The position numbers were made by a program, and so were the translations under genes. The notes beneath the pieces are model-generated. The model worked only from the letters and a program-made list of their open reading frames with translations, was not told the origin of the DNA and made no database searches. Below, in pieces: positions 28,606 through 37,641 of a stretch of 53,593 nt of DNA (its first letter is position 1; each line of letters begins with the position of its first letter). The DNA is taken from assembly GCF_000026985.1 (NCBI RefSeq), contig NC_017390.1:1813692-1867284 (forward strand). Direction: 5' to 3'. This stretch comes from Erwinia pyrifoliae DSM 12163. Lineage in GTDB: Bacteria > Pseudomonadota > Gammaproteobacteria > Enterobacterales > Enterobacteriaceae.

Positions 28606-28717
28606 AGCGCACTCCTTTATTTACAAAAGCGGATCGGGCAGTAAAAGATCCGTTTGCATATCGACCTGTCAGCTCAACATTAGCGCACCGACAAAGCCTT
28701 GAAGTAAACCCGTTCTC

Positions 28718-28846
28718 TCAATGATAGTTCACTGTCTCTAATCCCTCGCGATAAAACAATGGAAATTTTCGATAGAAAATAGAGCGCAAATAAAAAAAAT
28801 AACGCCATAACAGGGTAAACGCACCCTCAATAAGTATTTTTAGCAT
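28718..28846 (-). CDS. Possible small hypothetical protein (42 residues)
   Basis: Minus-strand ORF starting MLKILIEGAFTLLWRYFFYL and rich in aromatic and basic residues; a CAGGA ribosome-binding-like sequence lies four bases before the ATG. It sits in the AT-rich 28606-29114 gap between ycgB and dadA. No family recognised; may be chance in AT-rich DNA. The frame is also open upstream to a GTG at 28948. Confidence 0.2.
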   Translation of the reverse strand: MLKILIEGAFTLLWRYFFYLRSIFYRKFPLFYREGLETVNYH

Positions 28847-29077
28847 AAAATCCTGTTTTATCTGAGCGATCTGATTTAGGTGTGAAAATGCTGACGATGA
28901 CGCATTTATGCTGGATATAACACATTCCCTGCTTTGAAAAGCTTTCACGGAGTATTTAGCACTGAACTCGTTCAGCCATATTGTATTTTTTAGGCATTTT
29001 GGTAAAAAATAATTAGAAATTGCTGCTGAGATAACCTGCTCATTTTGGTTGTTTAATCCAATGTTAAGCGATCATTT

Positions 29078-29092
29078 CAGCATATTATTCTA
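29078..29092 (+). promoter_or_regulatory. Lrp-binding site upstream of dadA
   Basis: CAGCATATTATTCTA matches all 15 positions of the Lrp consensus YAGHAWATTWTDCTR. It lies 22 bases before the dadA start codon. The dadAX operon of E. coli is controlled by Lrp with alanine, so the site fits the gene. The rest of the gap back to 28847 is AT-rich, with no further perfect match seen. Confidence 0.75.
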
Positions 29093-29114
29093 TTTTGCAC
29101 TGAATGAGGTCGGT

Positions 29115-30416
29115 ATGCGTGTTGTCATTCTGGGTAGTGGGGTGATTGGCGTGGCAAGTGCCTGGTATTTGGCCCAGGCCGGACATGAAGTCACGGTGAT
29201 TGACCGTCAGCCTGCACCGGCGCTGGAAACCAGTGCCGGAAATGCCGGGCAAATATCGCCGGGATATGCGGCTCCCTGGGCAGCACCGGGCGTGCCGCTG
29301 AAAGCCATTAAATGGATGTTTCAGCGACACGCGCCATTAGCCATCCGTCTTGATGGCAGTCGATTCCAGCTGGAATGGATGTGGCAGATGCTGCGTAACT
29401 GCGATATGCGCCATTATCAGCAGAATAAAAGTCGTATGGTACGTATTGCAGAGTACAGTCGCGACTGCCTTAAAACGCTACGCCATCAGACCGGCATCTC
29501 CTATGAAGGTCGCCAGGGAGGAACACTGCAGCTGTTTCGTACCGCTCAGCAGTATGAGAGCGCGGCTAAAGATATCGAAGTGTTACGCGAGGCGGGCGTG
29601 CCTTATCAGCTGCTTGAAGCGGCGCAACTGAGCCAGGTCGAACCTGCGCTGGCGACCACACATCACAAGCTGACGGGAGGACTACGCTTACCCAACGATG
29701 AAACAGGTGACTGTCAGTTGTTTACTCAGCGTCTGGCGGAAATGGCGGTGGCCGCTGGTGTCAACTTCCGTTTCAATACGCCAGTCGATGCGTTGCTACA
29801 GGACGCCAACCGCATTGCAGGCGTGCAATGCGGCAGTGAGCGTATAACAGCAGATGCCTACGTCGTGGCACTTGGCTCCTTCTCTACCGGATTGCTGGAT
29901 GATATCGTTAAACTCCCTGTCTATCCACTGAAGGGTTACTCGCTGACTATCCCCGTTAAAGATGCAACAGCGGCTCCGCTATCCACGGTGCTGGATGAGA
30001 GCTATAAAGTGGCAATTACCCGTTTTGACAATCGTATCCGTGTGGGCGGCATGGCTGAAATTGTCGGTTTCAATACGCAGCTGTTGCCTGCACGTCGCAG
30101 GACGTTGGAAATGGTCGTTCGCGATCTTTATCCACAAGGGGGCGATATTGGGCAGGCAACGTTCTGGAGTGGCCTGCGTCCGATGACCCCGGATGGCACA
30201 CCCGTTGTTGGCCGTACCCCGTTGAAAAACCTGTATCTTAATACCGGTCATGGTACTCTTGGCTGGACCATGGCTTGCGGATCCGGGCAACTGTTGGCAG
30301 ATATCATTTCCGGGCGCACGCCGGCTATTTCTGCTGACGATTTGTCGGTGATACGCTATCTGCCTGGCTTCAACCCTGCCCCCGTTCGTTCGCTGCACAG
30401 TGTCAATGTTCGTTAA
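29115..30416 (+). CDS. dadA: D-amino acid dehydrogenase (small subunit)
   Basis: A 433-residue FAD-dependent dehydrogenase that oxidises D-alanine and other D-amino acids to 2-oxo acids at the inner membrane. The dinucleotide-binding motif [20 protein letters not shown] is at the N-terminus and the C-terminal FAD contact is [18 protein letters not shown] / [14 protein letters not shown]. The start was set at ATG 29115 (MRVVILGSG), equal to E. coli; the frame is open upstream but with unrelated residues. Operon with dadX (27 bases apart), forming the alanine catabolic pathway: DadX racemises L-alanine and DadA oxidises the D-isomer. Confidence 0.97.
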   Translation: MRVVILGSGVIGVASAWYLAQAGHEVTVIDRQPAPALETSAGNAGQISPGYAAPWAAPGVPLKAIKWMFQRHAPLAIRLDGSRFQLEWMWQMLRNCDMRHYQQNKSRMVRIAEYSRDCLKTLRHQTGISYEGRQGGTLQLFRTAQQYESAAKDIEVLREAGVPYQLLEAAQLSQVEPALATTHHKLTGGLRLPNDETGDCQLFTQRLAEMAVAAGVNFRFNTPVDALLQDANRIAGVQCGSERITADAYVVALGSFSTGLLDDIVKLPVYPLKGYSLTIPVKDATAAPLSTVLDESYKVAITRFDNRIRVGGMAEIVGFNTQLLPARRRTLEMVVRDLYPQGGDIGQATFWSGLRPMTPDGTPVVGRTPLKNLYLNTGHGTLGWTMACGSGQLLADIISGRTPAISADDLSVIRYLPGFNPAPVRSLHSVNVR

Positions 30417-30443
30417 CTCATCGCATAGTTACAAGGAGAGGAT

Positions 30444-31514
30444 ATGTCTCGTCCGATTGTCGCAACGATAAACCGCGCCGCGTTGCGGCAAAATCTGGCC
30501 ATAGCGCGCTATACTGCGGGTGGTGCGCGCCTGTGGTCAGTGGTCAAAGCTAACGCTTACGGGCACGGCATTGACCACGTCTGGCAGAGCCTGAACGAAA
30601 CCGATGGTTTTGCCTTACTCAACCTGGAAGAGGCGATATTACTGCGTGAGCGCGGCTGGAAAAAACCGATTTTGTTACTGGAAGGATTCTTCCACCCGGA
30701 CGATCTGCAGATCCTTGACCGTTATCGTCTAACCACCAGCGTGCACAGCAACTGGCAAATTAATGCGCTGGCCCAGGCAAAGCTCTCTGCCCCCATTGAT
30801 ATCTATCTCAAAATGAACAGCGGCATGAACCGCCTTGGCTTTCAGCCCGAACGGGTGCATGGCGTCTGGCAGAAGCTGCGATCGCTGGAGAATGTCGGCG
30901 AGCTGACGCTGATGGCACACTTTGCCGATGCAGAGTCGGCGGAGGGTGTTGCCGAGCCGCTGAAACGCATTGAGCAGGCAGCAGAAGGGCTTGAATGCCC
31001 TCGTTCGCTGGCAAACTCCGCCGCCACGCTATGGCATCCACAGACGCATTACGACTGGGTTCGTCCGGGGATTATTTTGTATGGGGCTTCTCCCAGCGGT
31101 CAGTGGCAGGATATTGCCGGTAGCGGTTTACAGCCGGTCATGACCCTCACCAGCGAAGTTATCGCCGTTCAGCAGCTCGCAGCCGGATCCGGGGTGGGTT
31201 ATGGCAGTCGATACCGCGCAAACTGCAGTCAGCGTATTGGCGTCGTGGCCTGCGGCTATGCTGATGGTTACCCGCGTCATGCCCCCACCGGTACGCCGAT
31301 CCGGGTCGATGGCGAAAAGACGCAGATCGTTGGGGCCGTTTCGATGGATATGATCACCGTTGATCTGACACCGTGCTTACAGGCGGGAATAGGCAGTCAG
31401 GTTGAACTTTGGGGCGACAACGTCAAAATTGATGATGTGGCTTCAGCATCCGGCACCGTGGGTTATGAGCTGATGTGTGCGCTGGCGCCAAGGGTGCCGG
31501 TCAGAGTTGTCTAA
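30444..31514 (+). CDS. dadX: Catabolic alanine racemase DadX
   Basis: A 356-residue PLP-dependent alanine racemase. Lys35 in [10 protein letters not shown] forms the Schiff base; Tyr253 in [10 protein letters not shown] is the second catalytic base, both at the E. coli DadX positions. Located directly behind dadA and therefore assigned as the catabolic rather than the biosynthetic (Alr) enzyme. It is preceded by ACAAGGAGAGG, a strong ribosome-binding site. Confidence 0.96.
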   Translation: MSRPIVATINRAALRQNLAIARYTAGGARLWSVVKANAYGHGIDHVWQSLNETDGFALLNLEEAILLRERGWKKPILLLEGFFHPDDLQILDRYRLTTSVHSNWQINALAQAKLSAPIDIYLKMNSGMNRLGFQPERVHGVWQKLRSLENVGELTLMAHFADAESAEGVAEPLKRIEQAAEGLECPRSLANSAATLWHPQTHYDWVRPGIILYGASPSGQWQDIAGSGLQPVMTLTSEVIAVQQLAAGSGVGYGSRYRANCSQRIGVVACGYADGYPRHAPTGTPIRVDGEKTQIVGAVSMDMITVDLTPCLQAGIGSQVELWGDNVKIDDVASASGTVGYELMCALAPRVPVRVV

Positions 31515-31552
31515 AACGCTCAGAGCGCGGTCAGCGTGCCGCGCTCTGAGCG
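31513..31552 (-). terminator. Terminator of the MFS gene, overlapping its stop codon
   Basis: Perfect 14-bp stem CGCTCAGAGCGCGG / CCGCGCTCTGAGCG with an 8-base loop, followed on the minus strand by TTTT. The TGA stop of the MFS gene (31520-31522) lies inside the stem. The dadX stop at 31514 ends just outside, so it can also terminate dadAX. Confidence 0.75.
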
Positions 31553-32710
31553 GCTCATCCGCCAGGAGATGATCGCCAGCAGCGCCCCGGCCAGCATCAT
31601 CAAGCTCAGAGCCGGCTTTTCCGCTACGGGAATGGCCATCGCTAACAGCCCGATGGACGCTCCTCCCGCCATTTGAATACAGCCTGCCAGCGCGGAAGCA
31701 ACCCCGGCCTGCTGCTGATACGGCTCCAGAGCATAGCTGGTGGCGGGGCCGACGATAAATGCCAGTCCGGCAACGGCGACGGCAACCGGTAACATATAAA
31801 GCAACCCGTTTGTCTGCCAGCTTTCAGGCAGCAACAAGACTCCTGCCATTAACATGATGGCTCCGGCGACCATGGCCAGCGCGCCTGCCGCCAGGCAGAA
31901 AGGGCGACCCGCTCTGCGGATTAGCTTATTCACCCCCACGCTGACCAGCATGATCCAAAAACCATTTGCGCCAAAGGCCATGGAAAACTGCATGGCGCTG
32001 AGCTGACCTTCCGTCATCAGCACCTGCGGTGCCAGCGACACATAGGTGAGCACCATGCCGAGCGCGCCCGCGTTGGCAAAGGCAAAGGTGAAAAAGCGTG
32101 GCTGGCGCAGAATTTTCCAATATTGCACTAACGGCAACCCCTTCACTTTTCTGGTATCAAGTGGACGGGTTTCCGGCAGGAAGAGGGCGATGAGTATGGC
32201 AATAAACACCGCAAAGGCACCCAGGAACCAGAAATTTGCCCGCCAGCCTAATGCTGCGGCCAGAAAGCCACCCAGCATCGGTGCCAGCGCCGGAACAATA
32301 TTCAAAGCTCCGTTGAGGAAACCGTAGGCGCGTGCCGCATCGTCACCGTCAAGACGGTCGCGCACGCCAGTGAAAGCGACCACGGCGGTACAACACACGG
32401 CGCAGCCCTGGACGATGCGGGCGCACAGGAATTGAGGCCAGCCGGTGGCGGTTGCCGCCAGAACGCTGCCGGTAACGTAAAGCAGCAGGCCGAGTAAGGC
32501 GATCGGTTTACGACCGAAATTATCGACCAGCGGGCCGGCAACAATTTGTCCCAGGCCCATGACCAGCAAAAAAAGCGGAACAGTGGTCTGGATGGCGGTT
32601 AGGGGCGTGTTCAGACCGCTGGCGATGTCGGGCAGCGTGGGCAGGTAGAGATCAATACCCAGCGGGGCAAGCAGAACCAGGCTGAGCAATAGCAGAGTAA
32701 ATTTTTGCAT
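31520..32710 (-). CDS. Bcr/CflA-type MFS drug-resistance transporter
   Basis: A 396-residue major facilitator with 12 predicted membrane segments. It has the drug/H+ antiporter-1 signature in the first loop (GPLVDNFGRKPIALLG, motif A) and a Bcr/CflA-like helix 4-5 region (ARIVQGCAVCCTAVVAFTGV, RANFWFLGAFAV). Related to E. coli Bcr and MdtL, but not clearly orthologous to either, so no symbol is given. Substrate unknown. It lies convergent with dadX where E. coli has nhaP2 directly, so this gene and the following wbaP look like an insertion between dadAX and nhaP2. Confidence 0.85.
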   Translation of the reverse strand: MQKFTLLLLSLVLLAPLGIDLYLPTLPDIASGLNTPLTAIQTTVPLFLLVMGLGQIVAGPLVDNFGRKPIALLGLLLYVTGSVLAATATGWPQFLCARIVQGCAVCCTAVVAFTGVRDRLDGDDAARAYGFLNGALNIVPALAPMLGGFLAAALGWRANFWFLGAFAVFIAILIALFLPETRPLDTRKVKGLPLVQYWKILRQPRFFTFAFANAGALGMVLTYVSLAPQVLMTEGQLSAMQFSMAFGANGFWIMLVSVGVNKLIRRAGRPFCLAAGALAMVAGAIMLMAGVLLLPESWQTNGLLYMLPVAVAVAGLAFIVGPATSYALEPYQQQAGVASALAGCIQMAGGASIGLLAMAIPVAEKPALSLMMLAGALLAIISWRMSRSERGTLTAL

Positions 32711-32803
32711 GGCAGGGTGAGTGTCCGGGTTAAAGCAAGCCGGACAGGTTAGAGTTAACCGATGGAAAAGAAAAGCATGAATTTAGAAAAGCGCTCCTCA
32801 GAA

Positions 32804-32842
32804 GGTGACAGTCACGCCCTGTGCCGTGGCACGACTGTCACC
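32804..32842. repeat. Nested inverted repeat downstream of wbaP
   Basis: Outer 10-bp stem GGTGACAGTC / GACTGTCACC encloses an inner stem GTGCC / GGCAC (32821-32832). It begins 19 bases after the wbaP stop on the minus strand and has only a short TTCT after it; could act as a terminator or transcript stabiliser. Confidence 0.45.
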
Positions 32843-32860
32843 CGCAATGGGCGGGTCAGC

Positions 32861-34330
32861 TTAATAAGCTCCGTCACGACGCAGTACCACGCCGGCGGTT
32901 TTAAACAGAATGGCAATATCCGTCCACAGCGCCCAGTTTTTGACATACCAGGAATCGAAATAGACGCGAGTATCGTAATCTATGTCGTTTCGCCCGCTAA
33001 CCTGCCATAAACCGGTCATACCGGGTTTCGCCATCAGGTAATAATCGACATCACCGGCATAACGCTCCAGCTCGGCTTCAACCACCGGGCGCGGTCCCAC
33101 CAGGCTCATCTCCCCACGGATCACGTTCCACAGCTGGGGCAGTTCATCAAGGCTGGTTTTTCGCATAAACGCGCCAAGTTGCGTGATGCGAGGATCGTTT
33201 TTCAGTTTAAAATCTTTATCCCACTCGATGCGAGCTGCCTCACTGGTAGCCAGCAGCGTTTCCAGCACTTTAGTCGAGTTCACTACCATGGAACGGAATT
33301 TCAGACATTTAAATTTCTTACCATCCTGGCCAACGCGCTCATGACCGTAGATCGGGCTGCCGCCATCACGTCTCACCAGCCAACAGATCACGGCGAAAAC
33401 AGGGCTAAGGAATAACAGCAGCAGAGAGGCAACGACCACATCAAAGGTGCGCTTCAGGAATCGCGATGAGCGCTTAGCCAGATTATTACTGACACGCAAT
33501 AACATCACCTCGTGGCTGAAGACGAACGACATGTCCGTACCGTAAAGCGGCACGCCGCGAAGAGTAGGAACCACCGAAACAGAGCGGCACTTTTTGCCTG
33601 AGAGTAGTTTCAGCCAGTGGTCGCGCAATGCGCGCTGATCGTTTTCCATCGCCACGATGAATTGCGTATTATCGAGATCGACCGAATCCCATATAATATC
33701 CTGTTGATCGATGACCGGAATGCCGTTGAAACTGCCCTCCGTTGTATGGCCCCCGCCTGGCGAAACAAATGCCTTAACGTCATAGCCGAGAAGCTCTTCA
33801 CTTTGCAGTGCGGCAAATGCTTCGTGCGCATTTCTACCACTGCCAATAATAATAGTGTGCTTCTGCCAATGCCCGGTTTTCAGAATGGTGTTTTTAACAG
33901 AGGAACGCAGCAGCGGCACAAAAATAAGGGCATATATCCACGTAAAGCTCCACAGCGTGCGTGAAAAATCCCATTTTGAAAATGCAATAAGAGCCAGGTC
34001 TAGCAATGAAAAAATGATCAGCGTTTTAATGATCTCTTTTAATTCAAACCAGAAAGGTTTGCGATAGGTATAATGACGCAGTCGCATCCAGAACCAGGCG
34101 GTGCACAATATGGACATGACAGACTGGGCAATAAAACGAATTTCTATTTGCTGGGCTGGAATAAACATATCCAGATCACCCCAAATAGCCTTTACGGTCG
34201 CAGCCGATAAAAAAAGGGCTAAATTTATTGAGAATAAATCAGATAAGCTTAGAGCTACTTTGGCAATAACATTCTTTCGCGAACCGCTTAACGTACGGCG
34301 ATTGTCTTTAATTATCAGAGTACTTGCCAT
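32861..34330 (-). CDS. wbaP: Undecaprenyl-phosphate galactose/sugar phosphotransferase (WbaP family)
   Basis: A 489-residue polyisoprenyl-phosphate hexose-1-phosphate transferase. It has an N-terminal block of about four membrane helices (residues 20-145), a Rossmann-like middle (HTIIIGSGRNAHEA, about 158-280), a re-entrant hydrophobic segment (about 296-318) and the C-terminal catalytic sugar-transferase domain with GHERVGQDGKKFKCLKFRSM, TSLDELPQLWNVIRGEMSL and KPGMTGLWQVSGR. WbaP/AmsG-type enzymes start exopolysaccharide or O-antigen repeats on undecaprenyl phosphate. No glycosyltransferases, wzx or wzy are nearby, so this gene is an orphan of a polysaccharide pathway encoded elsewhere. Which sugar it uses cannot be told from sequence. 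Confidence 0.85.
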   Translation of the reverse strand: MASTLIIKDNRRTLSGSRKNVIAKVALSLSDLFSINLALFLSAATVKAIWGDLDMFIPAQQIEIRFIAQSVMSILCTAWFWMRLRHYTYRKPFWFELKEIIKTLIIFSLLDLALIAFSKWDFSRTLWSFTWIYALIFVPLLRSSVKNTILKTGHWQKHTIIIGSGRNAHEAFAALQSEELLGYDVKAFVSPGGGHTTEGSFNGIPVIDQQDIIWDSVDLDNTQFIVAMENDQRALRDHWLKLLSGKKCRSVSVVPTLRGVPLYGTDMSFVFSHEVMLLRVSNNLAKRSSRFLKRTFDVVVASLLLLFLSPVFAVICWLVRRDGGSPIYGHERVGQDGKKFKCLKFRSMVVNSTKVLETLLATSEAARIEWDKDFKLKNDPRITQLGAFMRKTSLDELPQLWNVIRGEMSLVGPRPVVEAELERYAGDVDYYLMAKPGMTGLWQVSGRNDIDYDTRVYFDSWYVKNWALWTDIAILFKTAGVVLRRDGAY

Positions 34331-34502
34331 AATTCATGTTCTCTTTTATAAGGGAGCAATGACCTGCAGAGGATAATCTACGGATCCAGCAGTTGACATA
34401 TTAAACCCCAGGTTGACCAACATAATTTTATGTAACCTGCTCGTTACAGTAACAACGATAACTGTGCTGTGTAGCCGGACATAGCAGTATTCAGCCACAT
34501 GA

Positions 34503-34516
34503 TAAGAATATCAGTA
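34503..34516. promoter_or_regulatory. RcsAB-box-like sequence upstream of wbaP
   Basis: TAAGAATATCAGTA matches 11 of 14 positions of the RcsAB consensus TaAGaatatTCctA, the first nine without a mismatch. It is about 170 bases before the wbaP start, in the gene-poor 34331-34673 interval. RcsA/RcsB activates exopolysaccharide genes in enteric bacteria including Erwinia, so the position is meaningful. The remaining interval holds AT-rich sequence and no gene. Confidence 0.5.
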
Positions 34517-34671
34517 TGCAGCAGTTACTGGTTTTCGTTAATACGGGAAAATCCTAAAAGGTGTTTAAAGATCAAGCAGGGGAAAAGTGCATCAGAAAAA
34601 TTAATTCAGGGACGGAGCAATAACAGCGAAATAGGCTTATTTGACAATAAGATGAACCTTAAGAGGATAAT

Positions 34672-34704
34672 AAAAAACCGCCAGTGGTAAACAGAGGCGG
34701 TTTT
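34672..34704 (-). terminator. Rho-independent terminator of nhaP2
   Basis: Stem AAAACCGCC / GGCGGTTTT with a 13-base loop, followed on the minus strand by a run of six Ts, about 60 bases after the nhaP2 stop. Confidence 0.85.
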
Positions 34705-34764
34705 CGAATATGCTCATAGCATGCTGATCAGACAAGCGCTTAGCCCTGCATGCAGGCAGGGATA

Positions 34765-36486
34765 TTACTCATCCTGTACCTTTACGCCGATCTTGACGAT
34801 TTCGTTAGCTTCTTTCTCGGCGACCGTCCACAGCATATTTTTCCACTCTACCTGATCGCCTACCACCGGAGCGCCGCCGATGATGCCGGAAACCAGCTGG
34901 CCCAGCGTTTGTTGCGTATCCGTTTCTTCATCCAGTTCAATGCCGTAGATTTGTGAAACATCCTGTAGCAGAGCGTCTGCCTGCAAAATAAAGTCACCAA
35001 AGAAACGTTGATCTAACGACACCGGCGGCGATTGGCTGAACAGTTTGCCCAGTGCTGCCAGATCGCGCTCACGGCCAATAACGCATAACACATCATTGAC
35101 TTTCAGGCGGGTGCTGCCGGTTGGATGGAGCAACAGGTTATTTCGGAACAGGGCGGCGATACGTGTTTCGCGCGGCATGCGCAGATCGCGCAGTGCTGCA
35201 CCGATGCACCATTTATCGGCGCTGAGCTGGTAAACAAACTGTTCCCAAGGGTTTTCAGGGTGAATATCCAGCCCGATGCGGGAGATGGGCGACGCCAGCG
35301 GTGGCACCACCACCCGTGCTTTACGTGCGGCCCATCCGAGTGAAGTGCCCTGAACCATCAGTGAAACCAGCACCACGAAGAAGGCGATATTAAAGAACAG
35401 CGCCGCGTGAGGTAAGCCCGCCATCATCGGAAATACCGCGAGAATGATCGGTAACGCACCGCGCAATCCTACCCAGCTGATGAACATACGCTCGCGAATA
35501 TTAAACCCACGGAAAGGTAACAGCCCGATGATCACCGAGAGCGGGCGAGCAACCAGTATCAGACAGAGAGAAAGCAGGGTAGCCGGTAGAGCAATACGCC
35601 AGAGGTCAGCGGGATTAACCAGCAGTCCCAGCACCAGGAACATTCCAATTTGGCTTAGCCATGCCATGCCATCAAAAGTTTGCAGAATACCGTGGCGGTT
35701 GCGGATTGGGCGGTTGCCTAGCACAAAACCACACAGATAAACGGCAAGGATACCGCTGCCTTCCAGCACGGTGGTGAGCGAGAAAACCAGAATGCCACCA
35801 CTGACTGCCAGCAGAGGGTAAAGGCCGCTGGCCAGCGACACGCGGTTGATCACCTGCAGCAGCGCCCAGCCGCCGCCCAGACCGAGTACAATACCCAGGC
35901 CGAATTGTTGAACCAGATGTACGACAAACATCCAGCTAAGCCCCGTTTGCCCCTGTTGGATCATCTCAATCAGCGTGATGGTGAGAAAAACGGCCATCGG
36001 GTCATTGCTGCCCGATTCGATTTCCAGCGTGGCGCTGACGCGTTCATTCAGGCCTTTGCCGCCCAACAGTGAGAAAACCGCTGCCGCGTCGGTGGAGCCA
36101 ATTATCGCACCGACCAGAAAACCGTTAAGCACATTCAGATCGAACAGCCACGCGGCGGCCAGTCCGGTCAGCCCGGCGGTGATCAGAACACCAACCGTTG
36201 CCAGTGAAAGCGCCGGACCTAAAGCGACGCGAAAAGAACTGGCCTGGGTGCGCATTCCACCATCAAGTAAGATCACCGCAAGAGCCAGATTGCTTATCAG
36301 GTATGCGGCGGGGTAGTTATCAAAGGCGATGCCACCGATGCCGTCTACGCCAGCCAGCATGCCAAGGGCAAGGAAAATAACCAGGATCGGGATCCCTAAT
36401 CTGGAGGAAAAAGAGCTGAGCAAAATGCTTGCGGCAACCAGCACTGAACCAATGATGAAGAGACTGTAAATCGCGCTGGCTTCCAA
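34765..36486 (-). CDS. nhaP2: K+/H+ antiporter NhaP2 (CvrA)
   Basis: A 573-residue CPA1-family antiporter. About 12 membrane helices fill residues 1-400, with the ion-site region [13 protein letters not shown] and the fold motif [16 protein letters not shown]; the cytoplasmic part has a TrkA_C-like domain ([20 protein letters not shown]) and a C-terminal CorC-like domain. I chose TTG 36486, preceded by CAGGAG at nine bases, because [14 protein letters not shown] aligns with the E. coli start MDATTIISLF; the frame is open 58 codons further upstream with no family similarity. It prevents overaccumulation of potassium in related bacteria. Confidence 0.93.
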   Translation of the reverse strand: MEASAIYSLFIIGSVLVAASILLSSFSSRLGIPILVIFLALGMLAGVDGIGGIAFDNYPAAYLISNLALAVILLDGGMRTQASSFRVALGPALSLATVGVLITAGLTGLAAAWLFDLNVLNGFLVGAIIGSTDAAAVFSLLGGKGLNERVSATLEIESGSNDPMAVFLTITLIEMIQQGQTGLSWMFVVHLVQQFGLGIVLGLGGGWALLQVINRVSLASGLYPLLAVSGGILVFSLTTVLEGSGILAVYLCGFVLGNRPIRNRHGILQTFDGMAWLSQIGMFLVLGLLVNPADLWRIALPATLLSLCLILVARPLSVIIGLLPFRGFNIRERMFISWVGLRGALPIILAVFPMMAGLPHAALFFNIAFFVVLVSLMVQGTSLGWAARKARVVVPPLASPISRIGLDIHPENPWEQFVYQLSADKWCIGAALRDLRMPRETRIAALFRNNLLLHPTGSTRLKVNDVLCVIGRERDLAALGKLFSQSPPVSLDQRFFGDFILQADALLQDVSQIYGIELDEETDTQQTLGQLVSGIIGGAPVVGDQVEWKNMLWTVAEKEANEIVKIGVKVQDE

Positions 36487-36972
36487 TGTGTACTTCTCCT
36501 GTTTAGAATAAAAACTATTTTTACAGTGTGTTATCTGACGACGCTGATTGTCAAAAACTGTAAGCGAATCAGACGACTTCAAGCGCCTTAAATAGAGTCT
36601 TGATATAATAGCGTAAAATTCAAAGGAATAAATGTTGTTCACAGAGCTAAGAAAAGGCAATCAAACTGTTGATTGCCAGCCAAAGCGGATTCTGAACATT
36701 TTTACCACCGCAGAGCGCTCGGTTGAGCGTGACTTTTGACCTCATTGATGGCAAATGGGCATCCTGTAATTAAATCGATGGCGCGAGCGATAAAAGGGGG
36801 GCATCTCTAATCTGTTTAGCGCAAGGGGGCTGAAGAGAAGCGGGCCAGCGTGGCCAGGCTATGTGGCCAAGCTATTTAGTGGGTGTATTCTGCATTTGGA
36901 CAATAAAAGGTGGAGCCGCTGCAATGGCAGCAGACCCCATCAGACACTTTATAATTAAACAAGGGTGGTCAT

Positions 36973-37041
36973 TTAACTATGTTGCACAAAACTTATTGCT
37001 TTCCAGAGAAACCTGTTCAAGATGAAGTCATATTCTGCCAT
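36973..37041 (-). CDS. Possible 22-residue small ORF
   Basis: Minus-strand ORF MAEYDFILNRFLWKAISFVQ with a GAGG motif about eight bases before its ATG, 33 bases downstream of the frameshifted gene remnant on the same strand. No family recognised; low confidence. Confidence 0.2.
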   Translation of the reverse strand: MAEYDFILNRFLWKAISFVQHS

Positions 37042-37073
37042 ATAAATCACCTCGCCGCTGACGATAGATGAGT

Positions 37074-37291
37074 TCACTTATTGAATTTTCGCCCTGCCAC
37101 CCCCTCAGCCATAACGGTTCCTGCACGGGGCATAACCATAACAAAGCGACTGCCATTACTGTTATTTATATTAAGAATGTACTTACCTAAATTGCGTGTA
37201 GACCCTTCCTCAATTTTAAGTAAATCTAGCGCTTGTAAGGTGGGTTTTGTGTTTGTTGTTGGGGAGAGAGGGGTTTAGAAATTTTATACAT
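37074..37291 (-). pseudogene. Frameshifted remnant of an unrecognised small gene
   Basis: On the minus strand an ATG at 37291 (GGTGA six bases before it) opens a frame reading MYKISKPLSPQQQTQNPPYK and stopping at TAG 37226-37228. A second frame, open from 37274 to the TGA at 37074-37076 without a usable start of its own, continues with natural-looking sequence: LDLLKIEEGSTRNLGKYILN, then FVMVMPRAGTVMAEGVAGRK. Joined by a single-base shift near 37230 they would make one protein of about 73 residues with a Ser/Pro/Gln-rich start. I do not recognise the family. Could be a pseudogene, a sequencing indel, or two unrelated frames. Confidence 0.4.
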
Positions 37292-37505
37292 ATTTTTCAC
37301 CGACGTATAATAGTAACAAAAAAACTTGTTAAAACAGCAGTGAATTGTAGAGCTTATTGGTAACTTTTATACCAGGAAACCTTATTGTGATTAATTGGTG
37401 AAAAATTTCGGAAAATCACCAACAGCGCCTGTTTTTTTGTAGGATAAATGGAATGTATGCCGACTTTGAACGGACTAAAGGGTAACGAACAACCTGAATG
37501 ACTCA

Positions 37506-37532
37506 AAAGAGCAGGTTGATAACCTGCTCTTT
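37506..37532. terminator. Perfect inverted repeat, probable terminator of yeaGH
   Basis: 12-bp perfect stem AAAGAGCAGGTT / AACCTGCTCTTT with a 3-base loop; on the minus strand it is followed by TTGAGT after TTTT. It lies 110 bases downstream of the yeaH stop. Confidence 0.6.
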
Positions 37533-37641
37533 AAGCGAAGCCCCGAAACGCGGGTGGCAACTTCCTCCAGGCCTGGGGCGCCAGCCAGCAGCCAGATGAG
37601 CAGCAGCTCAACCGATGTAATGCCGGCTGAGGCGGATAAAG

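Larger units (their letters stand above)
36487..37641. other. Gene-poor low-GC junction between nhaP2 and yeaH
   Basis: About 1.15 kb without an intact recognisable gene. Left part (36487-36970) shows nothing that I can interpret beyond the nhaP2 promoter region. The middle holds a short minus-strand ORF and a frameshifted minus-strand gene remnant (listed separately), and the right part an inverted repeat at 37506-37532. Gene order switches here between two blocks that are not adjacent in E. coli. Confidence 0.6.

Noticed and set aside
34499..34690. 63-codon plus-strand frame upstream of nhaP2 terminator
   Set aside because: No ribosome-binding site, lysine/asparagine-rich composition of AT-rich DNA, and it runs into the terminator hairpin.
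37081..37278. 65-codon plus-strand frame in the nhaP2-yeaH gap
   Set aside because: It is antisense to the more natural-looking minus-strand remnant and starts at TTG without a ribosome-binding site.
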